A stretch of 64,000 bases of DNA. Origin: Rhizobium sp. G21 (GTDB taxonomy: Bacteria; Pseudomonadota; Alphaproteobacteria; Rhizobiales; Rhizobiaceae). This document shows positions 1-9,440 of this stretch, in pieces. Every line of letters begins with the position of its first letter. Position 1 is the stretch's first letter. Under the pieces are notes generated by a model. It had not been told where the DNA came from. It searched no databases and saw nothing but the letters and a program-made list of their open reading frames with translations. The position numbers and the translations under genes were made by a program. The stretch spans positions 124,001 through 188,000 of the forward strand of contig NZ_JACFXW010000001.1 of assembly GCF_014158035.1 (NCBI RefSeq), in the 5' to 3' direction.

Positions 1-80
1 CTCGTCGGCCGGCGCCGGCAAGGTCGGTGCGGACTGCGACAGCCGTGGCGCCGGTTGCGGATTCCTGGGAAGAGTTTTGA
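1..80 (+). CDS. Methyl-accepting chemotaxis protein, C-terminal fragment
   Basis: Only the last 25 residues are in the window (reading frame from base 3, TGA at 78-80). They end in ADSWEEF. An aromatic-acidic tail of the type xWEEF at the extreme C-terminus is the docking pentapeptide for the CheR/CheB adaptation enzymes in chemoreceptors, preceded here by the usual Ala/Pro/Arg-rich flexible linker. The rest of the receptor lies upstream, outside the window. The assignment rests on this tail alone, supported by the Cache-like sensor protein encoded 45 bases downstream on the same strand. Confidence 0.6.
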   Translation, partial: RRPAPARSVRTATAVAPVADSWEEF

Positions 81-125
81 GATTTACATGCGCACGAAAC
101 CGTGCGGGGCGAAAGGAAAGGGCGA

Positions 126-704
126 ATGATGAGGAACACACTGACGGCCGCCTTGATGGCGGCGACCATGATCGCGCCTTGGTCGGCGCGGGCGGAAGAA
201 GCGCATGTCGCGCCTGTCACCGACTATGTGAAGGTGAATGTAGCCCCGTGGATCAAGGATCCCGTGATCGTCAATGCGGTCAAGGCGCAGAACGCTAAAA
301 ATGCCGGGCTCGCCCAGGCCGATATCGACGGGCTCGACAAGGAGTGGCGCGCAGAGGTCGACGGCGGCGATCGCAAGATGATCGACGAGGTTCTCAACAA
401 CGCCGTTTCGAAATTCCTGCATGAAAAGCAGGAGGCGTCCGAGGGCGTCATCTCCGAAATCTTCGTCATGGACGCCAAGGGGCTGAATGTCGGCCAGAGC
501 GATGTCACCTCCGATTACTGGCAGGGCGACGAGGCGAAATTCGAGAAGAGCTACGGGGCGGGCGCCGATGGCTTCTTCGTCGACGAGGCGGAGAAGGACG
601 AGTCGACCCAGGCGCTGCAATCCCAGGCCTCGATGACCATCGTCGACGAAACCGGCGCGCCGATCGGCGCCGTCACCATCGGGATCAATCTCGACGCGCT
701 CTGA
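126..704 (+). CDS. Stand-alone periplasmic Cache/PDC-like sensor protein
   Basis: 192 residues with an N-terminal signal peptide: MMRN, a hydrophobic stretch, then an AxA-like SARAEE cleavage site. The mature part starts with an alpha-helical region and ends in a beta-rich segment of the PDC/Cache type: GVISEIFVMDAKGLNVGQSD, then a YWQGDEAKF segment, then SMTIVDETGAPIGAVTIGIN. No transmembrane anchor or signalling domain follows, so it is a soluble periplasmic sensor-like module. ATG 126 is preferred over ATG 102 because GAAAGGAAAG lies just upstream of 126. It follows the end of a chemoreceptor gene by 45 bases, so it may act as an accessory ligand-binding subunit; that role is inference. 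Confidence 0.65.
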   Translation: MMRNTLTAALMAATMIAPWSARAEEAHVAPVTDYVKVNVAPWIKDPVIVNAVKAQNAKNAGLAQADIDGLDKEWRAEVDGGDRKMIDEVLNNAVSKFLHEKQEASEGVISEIFVMDAKGLNVGQSDVTSDYWQGDEAKFEKSYGAGADGFFVDEAEKDESTQALQSQASMTIVDETGAPIGAVTIGINLDAL

Positions 705-734
705 GCCGTTTCTCCCTCGAAAGCAAACCCTGTT

Positions 735-769
735 GCGGCCGGCTCCGGCAGGAGTTGGCCGCTCTTTTT
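735..769 (+). terminator. Intrinsic terminator after the Cache-like gene
   Basis: GCGGCC (735-740) pairs with GGCCGC (757-762) and is followed by TCTTTTT. It lies 30 bases after the stop codon of the Cache-like gene. Confidence 0.7.
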
Positions 770-1014
770 CCGCATAGAGACGGCCTTTTTCCTGATTCGT
801 TTTCGGGCTGCCACAGATCGCTCTCGCGCAAAAGCGATAGGGTCTTTTTGAAGAAAAAATAAATATTCGATTTACCAAACTGTGAACAAGCAGCCCCGGC
901 CGGACCCCGGCTCGACCCGAAACGCCGAGATTAGAAGCGGTTAGCAGATATCCCGTTTTTCCACATGCCAGCGCCACTAGATATGGTGTTAATAAATCCG
1001 TCACAGACCACCCC

Positions 1015-1043
1015 TTGACGGAATCGTGCCCCTGTTTCTTAAT
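1015..1043 (+). promoter_or_regulatory. Possible sigma-70-type promoter in the nrdJ leader
   Basis: TTGACG at 1015-1020 and CTTAAT at 1038-1043 are separated by 17 bases. It is 340 bases before the nrdJ start, so it would make a long leader. A second promoter closer to the gene, under the NrdR boxes, is also possible. Apart from this and the NrdR-like sites, the 705-1384 stretch holds no gene I can support. Confidence 0.35.
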
Positions 1044-1218
1044 GGGAACGTTGCGGCGGCGACTGGACCGGAAAGTTACGAGGACCCGGTTCATCCTAAG
1101 GAAAATTCGGTGGTTTTTACGCTCTCCGGCGATCGTTTGGTTGCGTCCGGGGGCTGGGAAAGCCGCGTCGAAAAATTCCGCCCGCCATGGAACGAATGCT
1201 GGATCAGTAAAGTTGTTG

Positions 1219-1265
1219 ATACTATATTTAGTGTTTGCAGCTAGATTGAACACCAGATAAAGGGG
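1219..1265 (+). promoter_or_regulatory. Tandem NrdR boxes upstream of nrdJ
   Basis: ATACTATATTTAGTGT (1219-1234) matches the NrdR palindrome (ACAC-w-A-t-AT-a-T-w-GTGT) at 14 of 16 positions. A second site, ACACCAGATAAAGGGG (1250-1265), keeps the left half perfectly but has a poor right half. The two start exactly 31 bases apart, the three-helical-turn spacing typical of NrdR box pairs in front of ribonucleotide reductase operons. An isolated third match, CCACTAGATATGGTGT, lies at 974-989. NrdR represses reductase genes when dATP is high. Confidence 0.75.
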
Positions 1266-1384
1266 CGACAGGACAGCGTGTTTCCCAAAAGGTGAAGAGA
1301 CGCGAACTGGCTGCGGGGCTAACCCTCGCACCGGACAAGGATATTCGCGCCCATGGCGCGGGCAAGATGCTAGGGGTTAACGAG

Positions 1385-4300
1385 ATGCGCATAGAACGGA
1401 AATTCACCGAGGCCGGCAAGTCAGCCTATGACGCCATTGCCTTCCGCACCGCCACCAGCGAGATCCGCAATCCCGACGGGTCCGTGGTCTTCCGGCTCGC
1501 CGACATTCATGTGCCGGAGCAATTCAGCCAGGTTGCGGCCGACATTCTCGCCCAGAAGTATTTCCGCAAGGCCGGCGTGCCCAAGGCACTGAAGAAGGTC
1601 GAGGAAAACAACGTTCCGTCCTGGCTGTGGCGCTCCGAAGCCGACACCGCCGCGCTCGCCAAACTCCCCAAGGACGAGCAGTACGGCTCAGAAACCGACG
1701 CCCGCCAGGTCTTCGACCGTCTGGCCGGCACATGGACCTATTGGGGCTGGAAGGGCGGCTACTTCACGTCCGAAGAAGACGCGCTGACTTTCCGCGACGA
1801 ACTCGCCTATATGCTCGCCACCCAGCGCGTGGCTCCGAATTCGCCGCAGTGGTTCAACACCGGCCTGCATTGGGCCTATGGCATCGACGGCCCGGGTCAG
1901 GGCCATTTCTATGTCGACCCCTTCACCGGCAAGCTGGTGAAGTCGAAGTCGGCCTATGAGCATCCGCAGCCGCATGCCTGCTTCATCCAGTCGGTCGAGG
2001 ACGATCTCGTCAACGAAGGCGGCATCATGGATCTGTGGGTGCGCGAGGCGCGCCTGTTCAAATACGGCTCCGGCACCGGCTCCAACTTCTCCTCGCTGCG
2101 CGGCGAGGGCGAAAAGCTCTCGGGCGGCGGCAAGTCGTCGGGCCTGATGAGCTTCCTCAAGATCGGCGACCGCGCCGCCGGCGCAATCAAGTCGGGCGGC
2201 ACCACCCGCCGCGCCGCCAAGATGGTGGTGGTCGACATCGACCATCCGGATATCGAGGCCTATATCGACTGGAAGGTCAAGGAAGAGCAGAAGGTCGCAG
2301 CCCTCGTCACCGGCTCCAAGATCGTCGCCAAGCATCTCAAGGCGATCATGAAGGCCTGCGTCAATTGCGAGGCCGACAACGACGCCTGCTACGACCCCAA
2401 GCAGAACCCGGCGCTGAAGCGCGAGATCAAGGCCGCCAAAGCCTCCCTCGTTCCGGAGAATTACGTCCAGCGCGTCATCCAGTTCGCCCGCCAGGGCTAT
2501 AAGGACATGGAATTCAAGACCTATGACACGGACTGGGATTCCGAAGCCTATCTGACGGTCGCCGGCCAGAACTCCAACAATTCCGTCTCGATCAAGGACG
2601 ACTTCCTGCGCGCCGTCGAGCGCGACGACGTCTGGAACCTGACCGCCCGCAAGGACGGCAAGGTCGTCAAGACGCTGAAGGCGCGCGATCTCTGGGAATC
2701 GATCTCCTACGCCGCCTGGGCGTCCGCCGATCCCGGCCTGCATTTCAACACGACGATGAACGACTGGCACACCAGCCCGGCGGCAGGCCCGATCCGCGCC
2801 TCCAATCCGTGCTCGGAATATATGTTCCTCGACGACACCGCCTGCAATCTCGCCTCCTTGAACCTGATGATGTTCAAGGATCCGGCGACCGGCTCTATCG
2901 ACATCGCGGCATACGAACACGCCGTGCGTCTGTGGACCGTGGTGCTCGAAATCTCGGTGATGATGGCGCAGTTCCCGTCCAAGCGCATCGCCGAACTCTC
3001 CTATGAGTATCGCACGCTCGGCCTCGGCTACGCCAATATCGGCGGTCTCCTGATGTCCTCGGGCATCCCCTACGACTCAAGGAAGGCCGCGCCATCGCCG
3101 GCGCGCTGACCGCCATCATGACCGGCGTCTGCTATGCGACGTCTGCCGAAATGGCCTCCGAACTCGGTCCGTTCCCGATGTTCGCCCCGAACCGCGACAA
3201 CATGCTGCGGGTCATCCGCAACCATCGGCGCGCCGCACTCGGCCAGACCAGCGGCTATGAGAAGCTGTCGGTCGATCCGGTGGCGCTGATCCATGGCGAT
3301 TGCCCGGACCAGACGCTGATCGCGCACGCCACCGCCGCCTGGGACAAGGCGCTGGAGCTCGGCGAACAGCATGGCTATCGCAACGCCCAGGTCTCGGTGA
3401 TTGCGCCGACCGGAACGATCGGTCTCGTGATGGACTGCGACACGACCGGCATCGAGCCCGACTTCGCGCTCGTCAAGTTCAAGAAGCTGGCCGGCGGCGG
3501 TTACTTCAAGATCATCAACCGCGCTGTGCCGGAGGCGCTGCGTTCGCTCGGCTATACGGAAAGCCAGATCGCCGAGATCGAGGCCTATGCGGTCGGCCAT
3601 GGCAATATCAATCAGGCGCCGGGCGTGAATCCCGGCTCGCTGAAGGCCAAGGGTTTTTCCGACGAGAAGATCGAGGCGATCAACGGCGCCACCAAGGCCG
3701 CCTTCGACATCAAGTTCGTCTTCAATCAGTGGACGCTCGGCGCCGACTTCCTGCGCTCGCTCGGCGTCAGCGACGACGCGATGAACGCCATCGACTTCAA
3801 TCTGCTCGATCATCTCGGCTTCTCCAAGAAGGAGATCGAGGCGGCCAACATCCATGTCTGCGGCGCGATGACGCTGGAAGGCGCGCCGTTCCTGAAGAAG
3901 GAGCATCTGCCGGTCTTCGATTGCGCCAATCCCTGCGGCAAGATCGGCAAGCGCTATCTCTCGGTCGAAAGCCATATCCGCATGATGGCGGCCGCCCAGC
4001 CGTTCATCTCGGGGGCGATCTCCAAGACGATCAACATGCCCAACGACGCCACCGTCGAGGATTGCAAGAGCGCCTACATGCTCTCCTGGAAGCTGGGTCT
4101 GAAGGCCAATGCGCTCTATCGCGACGGCTCCAAGCTCTCCCAGCCGCTCAACGCCTCGCTGATCGAGGACGAGGAGGACGAGGATGCGATGGAGGAACTG
4201 TTGCAGGCTCCGGCCGCCGCAGCCGCCGTCACCGTCACCGAGAAGATCGTCGAACGGGTGGTCGAGCGTCTCGTCCGAGCGCGAAAAGCTGCCGAACCGC

Positions 4301-5178
4301 CGCCAGGGCTACACCCAGAAGGCCGTGATCGGCGGCCACAAGGTCTATCTCCGCACCGGCGAATTCGGCGACGGCCGTCTCGGCGAAATCTTCATCGACA
4401 TGCACAAGGAAGGCGCCGCCTTCCGCGCGATGATGAACAACTTCGCCATCGCCATCTCGCTCGGCCTGCAATATGGCGTGCCGCTTGAGGAATATGTGGA
4501 GGCCTTCACCTTCACCAAGTTCGAGCCGGCCGGCATCGTGATGGGCAATGACGCGATCAAGAACGCCACGTCGATCCTCGACTACGTGTTCCGCGAACTC
4601 GCCGTCAGCTACCTGAACCGCCATGATCTGGCGCATGTCGACACATCCGACTTCTCCAACACGGCGCTCGGCAAGGGCATCCAGGAAGGCAAGACCAACC
4701 TGATCTCCACCGGCTGGACGCGCGGCTATAAGCCGACGCTGGTCGGCGGCGCGGGCGTCGATCGTTCGGAGGCCAAGGGGCGGCGACGACCGCCGCTCCC
4801 GCCAAGGGCTCGGTCAATGTCGCCGCCTTCTCGGGCAACGCCGCGCGCAAGCTCGAACCGGTGGCAGCGATCTCGACCTCGGAAGTCGTCTCCTTCAAGC
4901 GTGATTACGAAGAGCGCGCCAAGGAGTTCGTCGAAGACATCACTGAGGAGATCACCGAAACCGCCTCGGACGCCACCGCGCTCTTCTCCGACAAGGCCGC
5001 CGCCGATGCCGCCGCGGCCAAATCGGAAGCCAAGAAGATGGAGAACGCGCGGCGCATGCAGTCGATCGCCCAGGGCTACACCGGCAATATGTGCTCGGAA
5101 TGCCAGAACTTCACCATGGTGCGCAACGGCACCTGCGAGAAGTGCGACACCTGCGGCGCGACGAGCGGCTGCAGCTGA
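1385..5178 (+). CDS. nrdJ: Vitamin B12-dependent (class II) ribonucleotide reductase, three frameshifts
   Basis: Reduces ribonucleotides to deoxyribonucleotides using adenosylcobalamin, independently of oxygen. The span would encode about 1,265 residues, the usual length of the large alphaproteobacterial NrdJ. The start MRIERKF is the conserved N-terminus of the family. Recognisable blocks are [15 protein letters not shown] near residue 150, the active-site region around [22 protein letters not shown], the VIAPTGTIG loop, and a C-terminal redox/zinc tail with paired CxxC motifs ([13 protein letters not shown]). The frame breaks three times: near 3078 (one base missing), at 4275-4276 (one extra C) and at 4777-4780 (one G missing from a G run). 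Reading across each break restores the family sequence without loss, so I treat the gene as intact in the organism. Preceded by NrdR boxes. Confidence 0.93.
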
Positions 5179-5189
5179 GGCCAAGCGCA

Positions 5190-5812
5190 ATGGTCGGCGG
5201 CGGCAATAAATTGCAGTTGCAGCTGGTTGAGGGAGGGGCAGCCACGGTTTCACCGTGGCTGCGTATTCCGTCTACCGTTATTGGACGTTCCATATTTGAT
5301 CGGTCTCAGAGTGCAGTCTATAGGATTGCTCAGGACGACATTAGGAAAGCGCTAAATTTAAATCGCAAACAGCCTCTAATCGACCTATGGTCTGTTGTGT
5401 TGGGAGAAATTCCCCCGTTTCCTAACGCACACTCCAAATGGTCTAGCTGTCAGATTTCCCTATCATCCTTAGGTGATGCTCATGCTTGTTTCCGGGGCCT
5501 TAAGCGCCCGGTTGGCGACGATCTTCGGGGATTCGATCATTTTGCTCTGATTTCAAAACCGAAAAGTTTTTTGTTTACGAACCATCGATGTCTTGTAACG
5601 TTAAGTTAATGGACGTGCCCCACGATTTGGTTCATATTGCTTATGTGCGATGCGACTTTCCGGCAGGTCGAGGAAAACGCGATGTGGCGGGTGATGTACC
5701 CTCTATAGGAAGTGTCGGTGTTGTTACTCACTGGCAGTTCGTTGAAGCGGACGTATTTGCCCCGGATCTGCCGCACGATTATCGGGAGCGCTACAGACAG
5801 AGAATATGGTGA
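5190..5812 (+). CDS. Unknown protein, first gene of a low-GC two-gene cassette, one frameshift
   Basis: About 207 residues once a missing T in the T6 run at 5567-5572 is restored; the frame then runs through [19 protein letters not shown] to the TGA at 5810-5812. The C-terminal part has a recognisable pattern: [11 protein letters not shown], then [15 protein letters not shown], then [15 protein letters not shown] have seen this pattern in uncharacterised bacterial proteins but cannot name a function. Base composition falls sharply compared with nrdJ, which suggests horizontal acquisition. The next gene starts on the last base of this stop codon (TGATG), so the two are probably co-translated. 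Confidence 0.55.
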
Positions 5813-6216
5813 TGTCTCAACATATGAATCCGACGCGTGACGGTGGCTACCGACCAACGGCGGTTTACTATGAAGACGCGGATTTTGTAGAATATGTTCG
5901 CCGAGATGTAGCGGCATTACATCGCCGGATTGATGGTCGCTTAACACTCGTAATTGATATGTACTCTAGAGAGCCTATAGGCTTCAGCTTGAAGGGCTTC
6001 AAGCATTTCTGCAATAATTTTGGTTCATCGAATATAGAAAAGCAGAAGATTTTTCTTGATATGGTCGTTATTCTTGAGAAGCTTGTCTCTGAGTTAGGTG
6101 ATAAAGTTTTTAACGAGGACTCTCGGCGGGTTGCTTATCGGCAGGCTATAGAAATTGCGAAAGATGACCAAGTAGAGTTGCGAGATCTTCCAAAGTATGC
6201 GGAAAATATGTCTTAA
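5812..6216 (+). CDS. Unknown small protein, second gene of the low-GC cassette
   Basis: 134 residues. The N-terminal half contains YYEDADFVEYVRRD, then HRRIDGRLTLVIDM and EPIGFSLKGFKHF. This beta-rich layout is reminiscent of DUF2283-type proteins (negative or weakly predicted charge cluster, LTLVID, then GFSLKGF), but I cannot place it firmly. The C-terminal half is helical and charged. The start overlaps the stop of the preceding gene by one base; an in-frame ATG at 5806 is the alternative. The tight pairing of two small unknown genes resembles a toxin-antitoxin or immunity-type arrangement, but nothing in the sequence proves it. Confidence 0.55.
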   Translation: MSQHMNPTRDGGYRPTAVYYEDADFVEYVRRDVAALHRRIDGRLTLVIDMYSREPIGFSLKGFKHFCNNFGSSNIEKQKIFLDMVVILEKLVSELGDKVFNEDSRRVAYRQAIEIAKDDQVELRDLPKYAENMS

Positions 6217-6940
6217 AATTTGCGGCATTAGTATTTTTTTATAGCGTAATAATCATTATTCAACTCTGATGCTTTCTCTCTTTGCGACTAGTGATTGTCG
6301 TGTATTTGTTGAAGATTTTAGAGCAGGGCAAGGTGCCTGAGGCGGGCTCCCTTATGTGGTGTTTTTGGACTGTCTTAAGGCGCGGTTGTTCAAGCTTCAG
6401 ATTAATGGTGATCATGCGGCACATTGCCCGGGCTTGACTTATATCAAGGAGCGTTTGCGGGCGGGGATTAAAACGGGAAGCCTCAAGCGAAGAGACTTCC
6501 ATCCTGAGTGTCCGCCTCAAGCAGCCGTCCACCGCCGGCCTTCTACAGTCGCCGCTGAAACAGGCGGTCGCGCCCGCGGAAACCATGGCTTCGCTCAGCG
6601 CCGCATAAGGGGCAAAATCTTGATGGCTGGCGATGTCGTCTCATTTCCCGCAAGCGTTCCGGAAATCTTTATTGGGTGGTGAAATGCCGCCCTTAGTCGA
6701 TTATTGTCGGCGCATTGATGGGATATGAAAATTTTTCCAGAAAAAATACAGCTTCGGTGATCCGTCAAACTTTTGTTTTCGTATAAAAATACAGCGTCTC
6801 CTTTTAAGTATAACTCTGCGTATGAAAGTATAATTCTCACTTGCTCGCGTTTATTAGAAGTCAATAATGCTTGATTAAGCTTTATTGCGTAGAATTCCTC
6901 TCAGTTTGCGCAGGATTGCGCTGTTCATCCGGAGGGGTTC
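6217..6940. other. AT-rich intergenic stretch without a supported gene
   Basis: No reading frame here has convincing composition or a ribosome binding site. Near 6805-6845 an 11-base unit AGTATAAyTCT occurs twice as a direct repeat with about ten bases between copies, possibly a regulator site or promoter region for the chemoreceptor that starts at 6941. The low GC continues from the preceding cassette, so this may be the remainder of an acquired segment. Confidence 0.4.
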
Positions 6941-8623
6941 ATGTTTGTGAATGCGAAAATGGAAGCGCAGATACAGGCTTTGGCGGCGATGAAGGCCAAT
7001 GTCATGGTGGCGGACGCCAAACTCAACATCACCTATATGAACCCGGCGGTGGTGGAGCTGTTGCAGGATGCGGAAGAAGATCTGAAGAAGGAACTTCCCC
7101 GCTTCTCCGTCGCCACCCTCATCGGCAGCAATATCGACGTCTTCCATAAGAACCCCGCCCATCAGCGCAACATGCTGGCGGCGCTGACCAAGACGCACAA
7201 CGCCACCATCCGCGTCGGCGCCCGCGTCTTCGATCTGGTCGTCACGCCGCTGAAGAAGGGAACGAAGATCACGGGCTTCGTGGTCGAATGGTCCGACGCG
7301 AAGGCGCGGCTGCTCAATATGGATTACACCGCCCAGATCGCCGCCATCAGCCGGTCGCAGGCGATCATCGAATTCACGCCCGAAGGCGAGATCATGACGG
7401 CGAATGCCAATTTCCTCGCTCTGATGGGCTATTCGCTCGACGAAATCCGCGGGCGCGATCACTCGATCTTCGTCGATCGCGCCTATGCCCATAGCGACGG
7501 CTACGCCGCGTTCTGGCGCAACCTCAGGGAAGGGCGCTATCAGGCCGCCGAATTCAAGCGCGTCACCAAGCAGGGCAAAGAGGTCATCATCTCCGCGTCC
7601 TACAATCCCATCCTCGATCACAATGGCAAGGTGATCAAGGTGGTCAAGTTCGCCACCGACGTGACGCAGCGGGTGCAGACGGTGAGCTCGCTCGGCGAGG
7701 CGTTGAAGAAGCTCTGCTCGGGCAATTTCGGCTTCCAGCTGTCGACGCCTTTTTCGCCGGAGTTCGAAGAACTTCGCCACGATCTCAATCGCTCGGTTTC
7801 GCAACTCTGCGATACGTTCCTGGAAATTTCCGGCAGCGTCGACACGATCAGCACCGGCAGCCAGGAAATCCGCCAGGGCGTGTCGGATCTGTCGCGCCGC
7901 ACCGAGACCCAGGCCGCGACGCTGGAAGAGACGGCCGCCGCGCTGGACGAGATCACCGCTAACGTCACCTCCTCGTCCGCCCGCGCCGAGGACGCGCGCC
8001 GCGTGGCGTCCGAAGCAAATTCGAGCGCCAATCGTTCCGGTCAGGTCGTGGCGCAGGCGGTGGAGGCCATGAGCCGCATCGAGGATTCCTCGTCGAAGAT
8101 CTCCTCGATCATCAGCGTCATCGACGAGATCGCCTTCCAGACCAACCTTCTGGCGTTGAACGCCGGCGTCGAGGCGGCGCGGGCGGGCGAGGCGGGACGC
8201 GGCTTCGCCGTCGTGGCGCAGGAAGTGCGCGAACTCGCCCAGCGCTCGGCGAAGGCCGCCAAGGAGATCAAGGATCTCATCCAGAATTCCACCGCCGAAG
8301 TTGCGAGCGGCGTCAAGCTGGTCAGCGAGACGGGCCAGGCGCTGAAGGCGATCAGCGACCTCATCTACCAGATCCACAACCATATGGAGGCGATCTCCAC
8401 CGCCTCGCGCGAACAGTCGACCGGCCTCTCCGAAATCAACACGTCGGTCAACAGCATGGATCAGACGACGCAGCAAAACGCAGCGATGGTGGAGGAAAGC
8501 AGCGCGGCGGCGTCCACGCTCGCCTCCGAGAGCCAGAAGCTGCGGTCGATGATCGGTCAATTCCAGCTGACCGACGACAGCGCCGGCGGCTATGGCGCCG
8601 CATCCAATCGTCGCGCGGCCTGA
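6941..8623 (+). CDS. Cytoplasmic PAS-PAS methyl-accepting chemotaxis protein
   Basis: 560 residues with no transmembrane segment. Two PAS domains occupy about residues 10-115 and 125-245 (the second contains [20 protein letters not shown] and GRDHSIF), followed by the coiled-coil signalling domain at about 270-545. The kinase-coupling hairpin tip is conserved: [16 protein letters not shown] and [18 protein letters not shown]. It should form trimers of dimers that control CheA through CheW from the cytoplasm, sensing redox state or a small ligand through the PAS domains. There is no C-terminal WEEF tail. ATG 6941 follows a strong CGGAGGGG ribosome site. The gene stands alone, without other che genes nearby. 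Confidence 0.92.
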   Translation: MFVNAKMEAQIQALAAMKANVMVADAKLNITYMNPAVVELLQDAEEDLKKELPRFSVATLIGSNIDVFHKNPAHQRNMLAALTKTHNATIRVGARVFDLVVTPLKKGTKITGFVVEWSDAKARLLNMDYTAQIAAISRSQAIIEFTPEGEIMTANANFLALMGYSLDEIRGRDHSIFVDRAYAHSDGYAAFWRNLREGRYQAAEFKRVTKQGKEVIISASYNPILDHNGKVIKVVKFATDVTQRVQTVSSLGEALKKLCSGNFGFQLSTPFSPEFEELRHDLNRSVSQLCDTFLEISGSVDTISTGSQEIRQGVSDLSRRTETQAATLEETAAALDEITANVTSSSARAEDARRVASEANSSANRSGQVVAQAVEAMSRIEDSSSKISSIISVIDEIAFQTNLLALNAGVEAARAGEAGRGFAVVAQEVRELAQRSAKAAKEIKDLIQNSTAEVASGVKLVSETGQALKAISDLIYQIHNHMEAISTASREQSTGLSEINTSVNSMDQTTQQNAAMVEESSAAASTLASESQKLRSMIGQFQLTDDSAGGYGAASNRRAA

Positions 8624-8674
8624 CGCGGCTGTCATCCTCGGTTGATCCGTCCGACCTCCCGGGCCCTATAAATG

Positions 8675-8699
8675 GTGGACGCTCTCGCCGAGCGTCCAC
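8675..8699. repeat. Perfect 10-bp inverted repeat
   Basis: GTGGACGCTC (8675-8684), a five-base loop, then GAGCGTCCAC (8690-8699). It lies 50 bases after the chemoreceptor stop. No T run follows on the plus strand, so it is either a Rho-assisted terminator or RNA-stabilising hairpin, or an operator for the phosphatase gene 34 bases downstream. Confidence 0.55.
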
Positions 8700-8732
8700 T
8701 TGCCGTGAGGGCCATTACTGACGGAGAAGCCG

Positions 8733-9295
8733 ATGCTAGTGATCGAAAGACGCGCCTTCGTCCTCAGCGCCTTTGCGTTCGTCGCCGCCGGCGGCGCGCG
8801 CGCCGAAGAGGTCTGGGGGAGTTTCGCCGCGGCGACGCGCTGGCGCTGATGCGGCACGCCACCGCGCCGGGAACGGGAGATCCGCCGGGCTTTCGCCTGG
8901 GCGACTGTTCGACCCAACGCAATCTTTCCGATGAGGGACGAGCGCAGGCGCGTCGCATCGGCGAATATATCCGCCGAAACGGAATCGCCAGAGCCTCCGT
9001 CTATTCGAGCCAATGGTGCCGGTGCCTCGACACGGCGCGGGCCTTGGACCTGGGTGAGGCGCGCGAACAGCCGCTGTTGAATTCCTTCTTCGGCAAACCC
9101 GGACAGAGCGATGCGCGCAGCCGCGAAACGCTCGCCTGGATCGGGACGCTGAGGCGCGCCGCGCCGACTGTGCTGGTCACCCATCAGGTGAACATCACCG
9201 CGCTTACCGGCGTTTTTCCAGCCTCCGGCGAAATCATCTTCGTCTCTCCGGGACAGAACACGATGGCGGTTCGCGGGCGCATGACGCTCGGCTGA
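8733..9295 (+). CDS. Exported SixA-like histidine phosphatase, one frameshift
   Basis: Histidine phosphatase superfamily protein of about 187 residues with a signal peptide (MLVIERRAFVLS... ending GARAEE). The frame breaks in the G run at 8815-8819, where one G appears to be missing; after it the sequence reads RRGDALALMRHATAPGTGDP. The MRHA motif carries the phosphorylated histidine, a conserved arginine lies in SQWCRCLDTARAL, and the second histidine is in VLVTHQVNITALTG. This layout, with D-C-x-T-QRNLSDEGRAQARRIGE in between, is typical of periplasmic SixA/Ais-like phosphatases. The substrate is unknown. ATG 8733 is chosen because it restores the signal peptide. Confidence 0.8.
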
Positions 9296-9440
9296 TCCAT
9301 GTCGGGAGCGCCGGGTTCATCACGGGTGAGGTCGGCCGCAGCGCGAGAGCGAAAACATGCGGTTTGGCCCGGAGGAGCTTCACGTTTATATAATGGAAAT
9401 CATCTAATTTACGGCCTTCAGCATCCTTTCGGGTAGCACC

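Noticed and set aside
705-1384. Cobalamin riboswitch before nrdJ
   Set aside because: No B12-box sequence was seen; the only clear signals are NrdR-type boxes and a possible promoter.
1688-2920. 410-codon minus-strand frame inside nrdJ
   Set aside because: Shadow of nrdJ.
3070-5180. nrdJ as a true pseudogene or a programmed frameshift
   Set aside because: Three independent breaks, each repaired by one base, with conserved protein on both sides and similar breaks across the window; sequencing error is simpler.
6356-6682. 108-codon plus-strand frame in the AT-rich region
   Set aside because: No ribosome site, mixed composition and no recognisable features.
6875-8635. 586-codon open frame on the minus strand opposite the PAS chemoreceptor
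   Set aside because: Arises from GC-rich codon bias of the plus-strand gene; no domain is recognisable and the plus frame is a clear chemoreceptor.
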